A stretch of 34,655 bases of DNA from an uncultured Collinsella sp. (GCA_900541245.1 UQIS01000028.1:1-34655); one strand, 5' to 3'; shown: positions 8,437 to 17,710, counted from the stretch's first letter. Notes: generated by a model not told the origin, from the letters alone. Translations and numbers: made by a program.

Positions 8437-9540
8437 TTAATCAACAGAACCTAAATAGGTCATATAACAATCCAATAACACTCTGGCCGCAGCATTAATT
8501 TCAAATACCTGCAAACCGGCATCGTCGCCAGGCGCGAAGACCTCTGTGCTCAACTCAATAAGTCTTTCGGCCCACTTTATACAGGAGCTAGAAAGTGATT
8601 CAAATTGCATCATGGATGTAACAGCGGTCTCAGAGGTAACGGTATCAGACGCAAGAATGGGTGTATGCGATGCCTGGCATTCAACTCCGACCATTGGGAG
8701 GCCTTCATACAGGCTCGGCAGGCAGAAAACATCAAATGCTCGATATAAAGATGCTGCGTCGCTTCTAGTGCCCAAAAACCGAACAGAATGGCTAATCCCC
8801 AGACAATCAGCTTGGTCCTTTATCTGTTCAACCAACGGACCAGAACCAACCAAAACTAAAACTGCATCATTACGAATCTTTAAAACCTGATCGAATATAT
8901 TAAGCAAATATGAGTGATTCTTCTGCTCTGTAAAACGACCAATGTGCCCAATTAGAAGCTGTCCATCAGCAACACCAAGCGATCGCCGCGTCCTTAGGCG
9001 ATCCTCATCATCTGGCGCGAAAACAGACAAGTCGACAGCATTACGCATGACTACAAATTGAGAACTCGATCCAAATAACCATTCACCAGCGAATTTACTA
9101 CATGCAAAACGGTGAGTCGGATACCGGTTTGATTGCGTTTTCAGCACGGCCTTCAGGGCATTCTTGGCATACTCACCCCTACCACTCGTAGAGTGGCTAT
9201 GGGCGATACGCACGGGGACACCCGCCTTCTTCGCAGCACGAAGAGGAAAGACCGAAAGCGCGTTGATGTGACTATGGACAATCTTCCAGCCCTCTTGCTT
9301 AAAGAGACGCTGAAGCTCTCGCTGGTATTCAGCTACATGCTGATAGGGCGGTATCTCAAAGACCCTGCCACCGAGCGATTCGATCTCGTCACGGGGAACA
9401 AGCGTCGAATCGGAATCAACAAGAAAGTCAAACTGCACTTTACCGCGATCGATGTGCCGATAGTAATTCATAACGACAGCTTCGACGCCGCCACCAACCA
9501 TCTTGCCAACAACCTGAGCCACCCTAACCGGTTCAGTCAT
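8437..9540 (-). CDS. Family 4 glycosyltransferase (EpsF-like)
   Basis: A 367-residue GT-B transferase. The N-terminal domain shows VGKMVGGGVEAVVMNYYRHID and FDFLVDSDS, the donor domain has IGHIGRFTEQKNHSYLL, and the C-terminal motif is LPSLYEGLPMVGVECQAS, which carries the E-x7-E pattern of GT4 retaining enzymes. It most resembles EpsF-type transferases that act early in exopolysaccharide assembly. Its ATG follows directly on the TAA of the priming transferase, with GGAGGTG upstream inside that gene. As the second enzyme of the operon it probably adds the second sugar. This intact copy contrasts with the deleted GT4 at 4880-5212. Confidence 0.88.
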   Translation of the reverse strand: MTEPVRVAQVVGKMVGGGVEAVVMNYYRHIDRGKVQFDFLVDSDSTLVPRDEIESLGGRVFEIPPYQHVAEYQRELQRLFKQEGWKIVHSHINALSVFPLRAAKKAGVPVRIAHSHSTSGRGEYAKNALKAVLKTQSNRYPTHRFACSKFAGEWLFGSSSQFVVMRNAVDLSVFAPDDEDRLRTRRSLGVADGQLLIGHIGRFTEQKNHSYLLNIFDQVLKIRNDAVLVLVGSGPLVEQIKDQADCLGISHSVRFLGTRSDAASLYRAFDVFCLPSLYEGLPMVGVECQASHTPILASDTVTSETAVTSMMQFESLSSSCIKWAERLIELSTEVFAPGDDAGLQVFEINAAARVLLDCYMTYLGSVD

Positions 9541-10293
9541 TTAGCAAGCACCTCCACCGGTAAAGACCTCAACGACCGTGAGGAGAACAATCTTCAAGTC
9601 CGTGATGGGGCCGCGCTTGGCGATGTACTCCAAATCACGGCGGACCATGCCGTCGAAGTCGGTATCGTTGCGGTCAGTCACCTGCCACCAGCCGGTAATG
9701 CCCGGCTTCACAGCCAAGCGCTGCAGGTCGTACTCGGTATACTCCGCGACCTCGTTAGGCAGCGGCGGGCGCGGGCCCACGACGGACATCTGCCCCAGGA
9801 ACACGTTGACGAACTGCGGAAACTCGTCGATGGAATGCTTGCGGATGAACCTGCCGATCTTGGTGACGCGGGGGTCCTCCCTCATCTTGAACATGGCGCC
9901 GGCGATCTCGTTCTGCCCCTTGAGCTCGGCGAGGCGCTCGTCGGCGTCCCTGTACATGCTGCGGAACTTCCACATGCGGAAGGTGGACAGGCTGCCGTCG
10001 CGGTGGGTCTGGCCCACGCGAATTTGACTGTAGAACGGGTTGCCCTCGCTCTCCAGGCGGATTGCCGCGGCAAGCACCAGACTCGGCACGGCAATGACGG
10101 CCAGCACGCAGCCGCTGAACACGATGTCGAACGCGCGCTTGACGGCACGGTAGGCCAGGCGCGAGTTGTCCCAGTCCATGATGGATTGCACAGCCTTATA
10201 TCGACCGGTGCATTCACGCTGGTCCATAGCCTGAGCAATCAGCGCTGCCCCCGCGGGCGCATTGCTCTCTGTCACTTCTTTATTAGCAGCCAC
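9541..10293 (-). CDS. Priming sugar-1-phosphate transferase (undecaprenyl-phosphate, bacterial sugar transferase family)
   Basis: A 250-residue monotopic phosphoglycosyl transferase of the WbaP/PglC C-terminal type. It has one hydrophobic re-entrant segment (FDIVFSGCVLAVIAVPSLVLAA), then FYSQIRVGQ, FRMWKFRSM, SIDEFPQFVNVFLG with the catalytic Asp-Glu pair, SVVGPRPPLPNE and KPGITGWWQV. It transfers a sugar-1-phosphate to undecaprenyl phosphate, the committed step of the pathway. Length suits the short core form without the four-helix N-terminal domain of WbaP. The apparent start is GTG at 10293 with a poor ribosome site; ATG at 10227 (MDQREC) is an alternative. A GNRA hairpin lies 13 bases upstream of the GTG, and its 3' arm contains the only nearby AGGA. 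Confidence 0.9.
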   Translation of the reverse strand: MAANKEVTESNAPAGAALIAQAMDQRECTGRYKAVQSIMDWDNSRLAYRAVKRAFDIVFSGCVLAVIAVPSLVLAAAIRLESEGNPFYSQIRVGQTHRDGSLSTFRMWKFRSMYRDADERLAELKGQNEIAGAMFKMREDPRVTKIGRFIRKHSIDEFPQFVNVFLGQMSVVGPRPPLPNEVAEYTEYDLQRLAVKPGITGWWQVTDRNDTDFDGMVRRDLEYIAKRGPITDLKIVLLTVVEVFTGGGAC

Positions 10294-10305
10294 AATAAAA
10301 CTTAC

Positions 10306-10323
10306 GTTCCTGTCCCCAGGAAC
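10306..10323 (-). promoter_or_regulatory. Leader hairpin with GNRA tetraloop before the priming transferase
   Basis: On the transcribed strand GTTCCTG-GGGA-CAGGAAC forms a perfect 7-bp stem closed by a GGGA (GNRA) tetraloop, preceded by a run of nine G. It lies between the NusG-paralog gene and the first structural polysaccharide gene. It lacks the U tract of a terminator. Two readings fit: a recognition element for the NusG paralog encoded just upstream (LoaP-type antiterminators use a leader hairpin), or control of translation, because the 3' arm holds AGGA. The structure is seen directly; the function is inferred. Confidence 0.5.
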
Positions 10324-10376
10324 CCCCCCCCATCTATGAATCCAAAATCAAGTAATTTGCTAGTGCAACGTCTCCC

Positions 10377-10967
10377 TTACGTTTTGCTGGGAACGTCAAG
10401 CGGTAGCAGCTCCCTAAATGCGGAGTTACCTTCGCCCACGTCTACCAGGCACCAGCGTTTATGACGGTCGATCTTTTTAACGCGAGCCTCTTGCCCCACC
10501 AAGGGACCCTGTTCTATGTGCAACACGCCATCTTCTATGCGCGCAACGCTGTTGCGCACCACTCCGTCGTCGTCCAGCACGCTGCGGTACCAATCCTGCG
10601 CATCGTCCGGCATGGGCATGTACGCCCGCTCCCTACTGCCGGCGATGCGACAGCCAAAGCTCAACTGGGCCAGGGCCCTATCGAGCGCGGCAGCATCGTG
10701 CGTAGCGACGAAGAAATATTCCTTGTACATAGGTTTGGTTTGGAGCGACCATGCGCCGTCCCGCTTAAACCAGAACTCCTTTTGCATCACAAAAGCATCC
10801 TGCATAAGGTTGTTCGGGATAATACGGCGGACCTTTTCGCAGGTCTCGCGCTCTTTTCCATTGGGGGTATGGACCAGATACCAGCGGACGCGGACGTGCT
10901 GGCTGTTGGTGGCGGCGCCGTTAAATGCGCCCGGCAGCTGCTCTTGGCGCCGTGCCGTCTGTTCCAT
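10377..10967 (-). CDS. Specialised NusG paralog (LoaP/UpxY/RfaH-like antiterminator)
   Basis: About 196 residues from ATG 10967, chosen because GAGGGGGG lies seven bases upstream; an open frame extends to 11075 without a better site. The N-terminal NGN domain shows RVRWYLVHTPNGKERETCEKV and PMYKEYFFVATHD, matching the NusG W-Y-x-V...G-x-E and P-x-x-P/Y-x-Y-x-F-V pattern. The C-terminus (GPLVGQEARVKKIDRHKRWCLVDV) is a KOW domain. It is the first gene of the polysaccharide operon, in the position of LoaP, UpxY or RfaH-type factors that stop premature termination in long operons. The housekeeping nusG should lie elsewhere, in the secE-nusG-rplK region. Action at the GNRA hairpin downstream is inferred. 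Confidence is high for a NusG paralog, moderate for the LoaP subtype. Confidence 0.82.
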   Translation of the reverse strand: MEQTARRQEQLPGAFNGAATNSQHVRVRWYLVHTPNGKERETCEKVRRIIPNNLMQDAFVMQKEFWFKRDGAWSLQTKPMYKEYFFVATHDAAALDRALAQLSFGCRIAGSRERAYMPMPDDAQDWYRSVLDDDGVVRNSVARIEDGVLHIEQGPLVGQEARVKKIDRHKRWCLVDVGEGNSAFRELLPLDVPSKT

Positions 10968-11197
10968 GTTCTCGCCCCCCTCTTTTGGCTTTGCGATGCA
11001 CGCAAATGCAGGGGCGTTTAGAACAGGCTTCTCGCTCGCAGCTAGGCGCAGTCGCAAAAGTACAGGTTTTTGCATCTTTCGACAGTCGACATAATACGAG
11101 CAATTAATCAGCGTTTGCCCAGATTACGCAAAATGTACTGCTAGTAGGTGCATCTCCATACCCCTCTACAAAAACCTGTACCTTTTTGTGCAACAAA
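10968..11197 (-). promoter_or_regulatory. Upstream region of the polysaccharide operon with inverted GTACAGGTTTTTG repeats
   Basis: No gene is seen here. The plus strand carries GCAAAAGTACAGGTTTTTGC at 11054-11073 and, inverted, CAAAAACCTGTACCTTTTTG at 11169-11188. Each is itself an imperfect palindrome of an A-run, a GTAC-containing centre and a T-run. Between them, on the minus strand, lies TATTAT, a possible -10 box, around 11093-11098, but no convincing -35 box. The paired sites could be operators flanking the operon promoter, or members of a dispersed repeat. The arrangement is visible; the promoter call is weak. Confidence 0.35.
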
Positions 11198-11222
11198 AAA
11201 AGCCGCTCAACCAGCGGCTTTT
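11198..11222 (-). terminator. Second of two tandem terminators after thrS
   Basis: AAAAGCCGCT and AGCGGCTTTT form a 10-bp stem with a 5-base loop. On the minus strand the hairpin is followed by a T-rich tail, and runs of A on the other side mean it could also work in the opposite direction. It separates thrS from the polysaccharide operon. Confidence 0.8.
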
Positions 11223-11237
11223 CTTATTTTGGTAAGA

Positions 11238-11273
11238 AAAAAGGCGACCGCCCTTTGTGGACGGTCGCCTTTG
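11238..11273 (-). terminator. thrS: Rho-independent terminator of thrS
   Basis: The minus strand reads AAAGGCGACCG, an 11-base loop, CGGTCGCCTTT and then further T residues. It lies about 20 bases after the thrS stop codon. Together with the hairpin at 11198-11222 it forms a tandem terminator. Confidence 0.88.
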
Positions 11274-11294
11274 TTAATTGTTGTGAAGCTTGCC

Positions 11295-13058
<1,764 letters not shown>

Positions 13059-13157
13059 GGGTATGTTTTCTCCTCTCGGATGCCTGATGCAAGTGCGTGC
13101 GATGCGCTCGGCGTTTTTGACTTGCATCATTATAGGCAGGTTGCCTTGGTATACAAG

Positions 13158-13188
13158 CGCCCGCCGCACCTTAATGGCACGGCGGGCG
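13158..13188. other. Intergenic hairpin between the zinc-ribbon gene and thrS
   Basis: CGCCCGCCG and CGGCGGGCG pair over 9 bp around a 13-base centre that can pair partly. A T-rich tail follows on the plus strand only, so it is a weak terminator candidate for the minus-strand zinc-ribbon gene. The rest of the gap 13059-13283 shows nothing recognisable apart from the thrS ribosome site. Confidence 0.4.
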
Positions 13189-13283
13189 ATTTTCTACGCA
13201 TGCTTCATCGTGTGGGGTGGGGTGTGGGGCGCGCGTGGCTTGCGGCGTGCCCATGGCTTGCGGCCGGCCCGGCGATGGATGCG

Positions 13284-13715
13284 TTACTGGATGCGAGTTC
13301 GGCAGTAGGGGCAGACCTTCCAGTGCGCATCGAGCGGGCGATGGCAGCTGGGGCAGACGTTGCGAACCTGGGTATCGCACACCGGGCAGACGACGAAGTC
13401 TTTCTCGATGGGCGCGCCGCACTGCGGGCAGGTGCCGTACTGGGCAAGCTGGCGCTCGCGCAGGGCCATGTCCAGCTCCTGCTCCTCGCGGTCGGCCGCG
13501 TAGGAGTGCGGGCGCAGGACCAGGTAGGCAATGAGGCCTACAAACGGGATGAGGGCGATGATGCCCCATGCCACGTAGGCGCTGGCGCCGCGGCGGCGAG
13601 CGTCGATAAACACATAGACAACCGAAAGAACATACAGGGCAATGATAAAGCCAACGAAGGCATAGACGACGCCCATAAGCTGCGGCGACATGAGCTCGGA
13701 GATGTACTTGGACAT
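13284..13715 (-). CDS. Membrane protein with double zinc ribbon and PLDc_N-like segment
   Basis: A 143-residue protein starting MSKYISEL (AAAGG eight bases upstream). Two hydrophobic helices, MGVVYAFVGFIIALYVLSVVYVF and AYVAWGIIALIPFVGLIAYLVL, are followed by a charged helix and then three CxxC pairs: CPQCG, CPVC and CPSCH, with a fourth in CPYC. These form two zinc ribbons at the C-terminus. The second helix and its R-P end resemble the phospholipase D nuclease N-terminal (PLDc_N) membrane motif. The ribbons should be cytosolic. Function is unknown; similar small proteins are common in Actinobacteria. It is a separate unit upstream of thrS. Confidence 0.75.
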   Translation of the reverse strand: MSKYISELMSPQLMGVVYAFVGFIIALYVLSVVYVFIDARRRGASAYVAWGIIALIPFVGLIAYLVLRPHSYAADREEQELDMALRERQLAQYGTCPQCGAPIEKDFVVCPVCDTQVRNVCPSCHRPLDAHWKVCPYCRTRIQ

Positions 13716-14021
13716 TACGGGTACCTTTCGGAATATTAACAGTCCGTGCAAGTTTACCACGGGGTTTGTTTATATGGGACTACGGCTGGGTACGGGGCTG
13801 GCGCGGACACAAACATCTCAATCTGTAACAGGTAACGGCGACGACCGCGATGTTTGGTGGGAAGATCTCGCGGTCTAACGTGGCCAACATCCGTGCTGGA
13901 CCGGCCCGCGCCTGCCGTTGGCGGGTGTTGCGGGGCTGTTCGCCGCATTGCCGCCGCGCCGAGGGCACGCAGACCGTAGGATGGTCTTATTGACAGCCTG
14001 TCAACTTGTCTTGGAGGCACC
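13716..14021. other. Divergent intergenic region upstream of the GlpA-like operon
   Basis: This gap divides a minus-strand gene from the plus-strand dehydrogenase operon. Two symmetric features are visible: GACCGCGA/TCGCGGTC arms at 13843-13850 and 13868-13875, and TTGACA-GCC-TGTCAA at 13990-14004, directly before the GGAGG of the first gene. The second is a perfect 6-bp inverted repeat and is a candidate operator or small hairpin. No clear -35/-10 pair was found. Confidence 0.35.
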
Positions 14022-15494
14022 GTGGCAGAAACGTTTGATATCGCGATTGTCGGCGCGGGCATCACCGGATGCGCCATCGCGCGTCAGCTCGCGAGATTTG
14101 ACCTTACCATTTGCGTGATCGAGGCGGCCAACGACATCGCGCTGGGCGCCTCGAAGGCCAACGGTGGCCTGGTGCACGCTGGCTACGATCCGGCGCCGGG
14201 CACGGTAAAGGCGCAGGTCAACGCTCGTGGTTGCGAGTTGTACGGTGCGTGGGCGCAGGAGCTGGGCTTTCTGTTCTGCCGCACCGGGTCGATGGTGCTG
14301 GGCTTTAACGACGAGGACCGCACGCATCTGGAGCAGCTGCAGTGCAACGGCCATATCAACGGCGTGCCCGAGCTGTCGATCGTCGGACCCGACCGCATCC
14401 ACGAATTAGAGCCGCGCGCCAGTGCCGATGCAACGTGCGCGTTGTGGTGCCCCTCGACTGGGTTTGTCGACCCGTTTGAGGTTGCCATCGCCGCGCTGGA
14501 GAACGCCGTGGCCAACGGGGTGACGTTTATGCGCTCCGCATCGGTGGAAGCGATCGAGGTAGCTCCCGGCGCTGGCGACGGGAGCGGTGACGGGACCGCT
14601 CGCTTTACGCTGGTGACACCGACCGGTGATGTGCGTTGCCGCTATTTGATTAATGCCGCGGGCAACGGCGCCGCAAACATCTCGCATATGGCGGGCGCCG
14701 AGGAGTTCCAGATGGTCTGGCGCCAGGGCAACATCGTGGTGCTGGACAAGGAGCCACGTGCGCTCATGCCGCTCTACCCCGTTCCCACGCCGGTTTCCAA
14801 GGGCGTCATCGTTACAGGCACCGTCCACGGCAACACGGTGATCACCGCGACCGCCGCCGTGCGCGATCCGGGCGACACGCAGACCTACGCCGGCGACGTT
14901 AACGCGCTGCTGACCGGCGCGCGCAAGCTGGTGCCCGATCTGGATACGCGCCGCGTGGTGCGCGCATTTGCCGGCGGGCGTCCGGTCATTCAGGGAACGA
15001 ACGACTTCTTTATTGGGCAGTCGGCCGTGGTGCCGGGACTGTTCCAGGCGGCAGGCATTCAGTCGCCGGGCGTGGCGAGCGCGCCGGCCATTGCCGAGCG
15101 CATGGAGCAGGTTATGCGCGACGCGGGTGTGGTTTTGCGCGAACGGGATGACTGGAACCCAATTCGCCGCGCGCCGGACGACTTTGACCGCGCACCACTG
15201 GCGCGCAAGGAGGAGCTGATCGAGTCCGATCCCGCGTGGGGCCAGATTGTCTGCCGCTGCGAGACGGTGCCCGAAGCCGAGATCGTGGCCGCGATCCGAC
15301 GCCAGCCGGGCGCGGTTTCGGTCGAGGGCGTCAAGCGCCGCTGCCGTGCCGGTATGGGCCGGTGGCAGAGCGGCTGTTGCCAGAGCCGCGTGGTGGCGAT
15401 TCTGACGCGCGAGTTGGGCTGCAACCCTAGCGAGGTATTACTGGAGGACGCCGGCTCCTGGTTGGTCGAGGGACCTTTGAAGGGGGTGCGCTAG
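14022..15494 (+). CDS. FAD-dependent glycerol-3-phosphate dehydrogenase-type oxidoreductase (GlpA-like, with BFD [2Fe-2S] domain)
   Basis: A 490-residue protein with GTG start (GGAGG eight bases upstream). The N-terminal DAO domain begins FDIAIVGAGITGCAIARQL, the FAD dinucleotide-binding fold, and continues with SKANGGLVHAGYD. The C-terminal 90 residues are a BFD-like [2Fe-2S] domain: CRCETV, then CRAGMGRWQSGCCQ. This layout matches anaerobic GlpA and the related dehydrogenases of Firmicutes and Coriobacteria, which oxidise glycerol-3-phosphate or a 2-hydroxy acid. It is followed one base later by a second FAD oxidoreductase and then by a DUF1667 gene, the usual three-gene cluster. The substrate is inferred from family, not proven here, and glpK/glpF are not in the window. 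Confidence 0.85.
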   Translation: MAETFDIAIVGAGITGCAIARQLARFDLTICVIEAANDIALGASKANGGLVHAGYDPAPGTVKAQVNARGCELYGAWAQELGFLFCRTGSMVLGFNDEDRTHLEQLQCNGHINGVPELSIVGPDRIHELEPRASADATCALWCPSTGFVDPFEVAIAALENAVANGVTFMRSASVEAIEVAPGAGDGSGDGTARFTLVTPTGDVRCRYLINAAGNGAANISHMAGAEEFQMVWRQGNIVVLDKEPRALMPLYPVPTPVSKGVIVTGTVHGNTVITATAAVRDPGDTQTYAGDVNALLTGARKLVPDLDTRRVVRAFAGGRPVIQGTNDFFIGQSAVVPGLFQAAGIQSPGVASAPAIAERMEQVMRDAGVVLRERDDWNPIRRAPDDFDRAPLARKEELIESDPAWGQIVCRCETVPEAEIVAAIRRQPGAVSVEGVKRRCRAGMGRWQSGCCQSRVVAILTRELGCNPSEVLLEDAGSWLVEGPLKGVR

Positions 15495-15495
15495 G

Positions 15496-16842
15496 ATGGA
15501 GGAGTTCAAATCGAGTGCGATTGATTGCGGCGTCGTAGAAGCCGTACAAACGCAAGCCTTCGACGTGGTCGTTATCGGCGGCGGGCCTGCAGGCATGGCG
15601 GCCGCGCTGGCCGCGCATAAGGCCGGCGCACGCGTGGCCATCGTGGAGCGCGAGCAGCACCTGGGCGGCATCCTCCGCCAGTGCATCCACCCCGGCTTTG
15701 GCCTGTCGCACTTTAAACAGGAACTCACCGGTCCCGAATACGCACAGCGCTTTATCGACCAGGTGCGCGCAACCGACATTACGCTGTTCCTGGACTGCAT
15801 GGTGATTGGGATTGATTCGGGCGAGCCTACGGAAGACGCCGCGGTCCATACCGTCACGCTCATGAGCCCCGCCAGCATGCTACGGCTCACCGGGCGCGCG
15901 GTCATCCTTGCCATGGGTTGTCGCGAGCGCACGCGCAGCGAGATCAAGATTCCCGGCAGTCGTCCCGCCGGCGTGTTTACGGCCGGCCTGGCGCAGCGAT
16001 ACATCAATATCGAAAACCTCAAACCCGGCTCGCGTGCCGTCATCTTGGGCTCAGGCGACATCGGGCTTATCATGGCGCGCCGCTGCACGCTCGAGGGGAT
16101 TTCGGTCGAGGGCGTGTACGAGCTCATGCCGTACGCTAACGGCCTGCGCCGCAATGTGAAGAACTGCCTGAACGACTTTGGCATTCCGCTGCACCTGTCC
16201 ACCACCGTCACACGCGTGATCGGGCACGACCGCGTGGAAGCCGTCGAGGTAAGCCAAGTCGACGAGCGCCTGGCGCCCATTCCGGGGACCGAGCGCATCG
16301 TTCCGTGCGACACACTGCTGCTTTCGGTGGGCTTGATTCCCGAGAACGAGCTTTCGGTTGCCGCTGGCGTAGAGCTTGACCCGCGAACGCGCGGCGCCGT
16401 GGTGGACCAGAGCCTGCAAACGGGCGTGCCGGGCATCTTTGCCTGCGGCAACGTGCTGCACGTGCACGACCTGGCCGACAACGTAACGACCGAGTCCGAG
16501 AGGGCTGGCGCAGCTGCAGCGGCGTACGCGCTGGGGACCGGCGCGGGCACCGTTCCGGACTGGGAGCTCACGGTCTCCCCTGCCGGCATCGCGGGCTACG
16601 CGCTGCCGGGACGCATTACGACTGTGACACTCACCAGACTCAACTTCCGTGTGCGCCGACCGGTCGATGCCGCCCGCGTGCGTATTCTAGCAGGCGACGA
16701 GGAACTACTTACAGGCAAGGTCCGCCCGTTTAAACCGAGCGTCATGGAGAGCCTCCCGCTGCCGCCAAAGGTGATTCAGCGCGCACTCGACCTAGGTGCT
16801 AGCGAAATTGTCCTGTCCGTCGATCCCATCGAGGAGGCGTAA
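15496..16842 (+). CDS. NAD(P)/FAD-dependent oxidoreductase, partner of GlpA-like dehydrogenase
   Basis: A 448-residue pyridine nucleotide-disulfide-type flavoprotein. It has an N-terminal FAD site, FDVVVIGGGPAGMAAALAAHKAG, then HLGGILRQCIHPGFG, a second dinucleotide site, RAVILGSGDIGLIMARR, and the C-terminal FAD-contact segment GIFACGNVLHVHDLAD. In known clusters it accompanies the GlpA-like dehydrogenase and DUF1667 protein and probably passes electrons from the flavin to an acceptor. The ATG lies one base after the upstream stop, with AAGGGGG in the end of that gene, so the two are coupled. No disulfide CxxxxC redox motif is evident, so it is not a thioredoxin reductase. Confidence 0.87.
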   Translation: MEEFKSSAIDCGVVEAVQTQAFDVVVIGGGPAGMAAALAAHKAGARVAIVEREQHLGGILRQCIHPGFGLSHFKQELTGPEYAQRFIDQVRATDITLFLDCMVIGIDSGEPTEDAAVHTVTLMSPASMLRLTGRAVILAMGCRERTRSEIKIPGSRPAGVFTAGLAQRYINIENLKPGSRAVILGSGDIGLIMARRCTLEGISVEGVYELMPYANGLRRNVKNCLNDFGIPLHLSTTVTRVIGHDRVEAVEVSQVDERLAPIPGTERIVPCDTLLLSVGLIPENELSVAAGVELDPRTRGAVVDQSLQTGVPGIFACGNVLHVHDLADNVTTESERAGAAAAAYALGTGAGTVPDWELTVSPAGIAGYALPGRITTVTLTRLNFRVRRPVDAARVRILAGDEELLTGKVRPFKPSVMESLPLPPKVIQRALDLGASEIVLSVDPIEEA

Positions 16843-16846
16843 GACC

Positions 16847-17245
16847 ATGAGCATAAACGCGATCGAAACGTTGCAGTTCAACTGCACAACCTGCCCATCT
16901 GAGTGCCTCCTGACCGTAGAGGTAGAGCGTGACGAAGACGGCGCCGTGGTAGAAGTGCGCTCCGTAACCGGCAACAACTGCCCGCGCGGCGATAAGTTCG
17001 CACATCAGGAGCTCACCTGCCCCATGCGCGTGCTCACCACCACCGTGGCCGTCTCCGGCGGCGACGAAGCCCTGCTCCCCGTGCGCACATCCGAAGCCAT
17101 CCCGCTGACCCTCCACGCCCAAGCCATGGACCTCATCCGAGGCCTAATCGTCAAAGCCCCCATCCGCATGGGCGACGTCGTCCTCCCCGACCTCCTCAAC
17201 ACCAACATCAACCTAATCGCCAGCATGGACATCGACCCAGCCTAA
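16847..17245 (+). CDS. DUF1667 Cys-rich protein
   Basis: A 132-residue protein from ATG 16847, preceded by GAGGAGG at the end of the upstream gene. The N-terminus has CTTCPSEC (C-x2-C-x3-C) and then NNCPRG, giving four cysteines suited to an Fe-S cluster, followed by a DUF1667 body with TCPMRVLTTTV and IRMGDVVLPDLLNTNINLIAS. It is nearly always the third gene after the GlpA-like and FAD oxidoreductase genes and may serve as the electron-carrying small subunit, in the place of GlpC. The role is inferred from context. No strong terminator follows; the next 460 bases are filled by repeat elements. Confidence 0.85.
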   Translation: MSINAIETLQFNCTTCPSECLLTVEVERDEDGAVVEVRSVTGNNCPRGDKFAHQELTCPMRVLTTTVAVSGGDEALLPVRTSEAIPLTLHAQAMDLIRGLIVKAPIRMGDVVLPDLLNTNINLIASMDIDPA

Positions 17246-17303
17246 GCAGCTCATTTAGAACGGGGCTTTTAGTTACGCTGCCATCCATCCCACCCCTCCT
17301 CAA

Positions 17304-17366
17304 TTGCGGTGAAATAGTTCCTGATTTCCGCCAAAACCCCGGCATCCAGGAACTATTCCACCGCAA
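17304..17366. repeat. Family A palindrome, copy 1
   Basis: TTGCGGTGAAATAGTTCCTG at 17304-17323 is matched by CAGGAACTATTCCACCGCAA at 17347-17366, giving a 20-bp stem with one mismatch and a 23-base loop. The outer TTGCGGTG block recurs at 19070, 31439 and 34557. The inner stem GTTCCTG is shared only with the 34557 copy. Confidence 0.85.
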
Positions 17367-17410
17367 CTATCCTTGGGATCGGTATTCAGCTTGTGCCTAC
17401 TTTAGTGCCA

Positions 17411-17570
17411 TTTCAAAACTATGCCGGATTACGGGGCCGATTCGGAGACCCCCATCCATACCGGCCATTTTCAATTTTTGACAAGCCATCTATATGCGGT
17501 TTTAATTTCGCGATTTTTGCCATGGTCAAGTAATACAGCTCCTGCCCCGTAATCCGCCATACTTTTGAAA
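17411..17570 (+). repeat. Family B long hairpin with conserved core, copy 1
   Basis: Arms of 27 bases (17411-17437 and 17544-17570) pair at 25 of 27 positions and contain GGATTACGGGGC and its complement. Inside lies a 33-base asymmetric core at 17482-17514, CAAGCC, then TCTA, then TGCGGTTTTAATTTCGC, that recurs at 18919-18951. The arms of the two copies are unrelated. No protein-coding signal is seen. Confidence 0.8.
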
Positions 17571-17577
17571 CCAGCCC

Positions 17578-17656
17578 ATTTGGGACGGGCCTCTTATGGC
17601 TACTTTTACCTATTAGCCCGCAAGTTTGACGCAGCTAAAATAGCCCCGTCCCAAAT
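17578..17656 (+). repeat. Second hairpin of family B copy 1
   Basis: ATTTGGGACGGG at 17578-17589 and CCCGTCCCAAAT at 17645-17656 form a perfect 12-bp stem around 55 bases. The right part, AGCCCCGTCCCAAATTGACT, recurs with one change at 19043-19062, downstream of family B copy 2, so it appears to be part of the same composite element. The gap 17246-17710 therefore consists almost entirely of repeats plus the ribosome site of the next gene. Confidence 0.65.
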
Positions 17657-17710
17657 TGACTACCCTGGCATTGGGGATACCATGGTGGCAACCAAGCGAA
17701 AGGATGTTTC

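Noticed and set aside
10294..11197. JUMPstart/ops element for an RfaH-like factor
   Set aside because: The ops core GGCGGTAGC was not seen in the leader; only the GNRA hairpin stands out.
13059..13283. Possible T-box riboswitch before thrS (and likewise before valS at 23466-23673)
   Set aside because: No specifier loop or conserved T-box TGGNACCGCG sequence was recognised; the structures before valS are repeat hairpins.
13754..14077. 107-codon minus-strand frame between the zinc-ribbon gene and the GlpA-like gene
   Set aside because: No recognisable domain, overlaps the start of the GlpA-like gene on the other strand and has no good ribosome site.
14022..17245. Search for a selenocysteine UGA in window genes
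   Set aside because: All main genes are full length without in-frame TGA needing readthrough; no selenoprotein was identified in the window.
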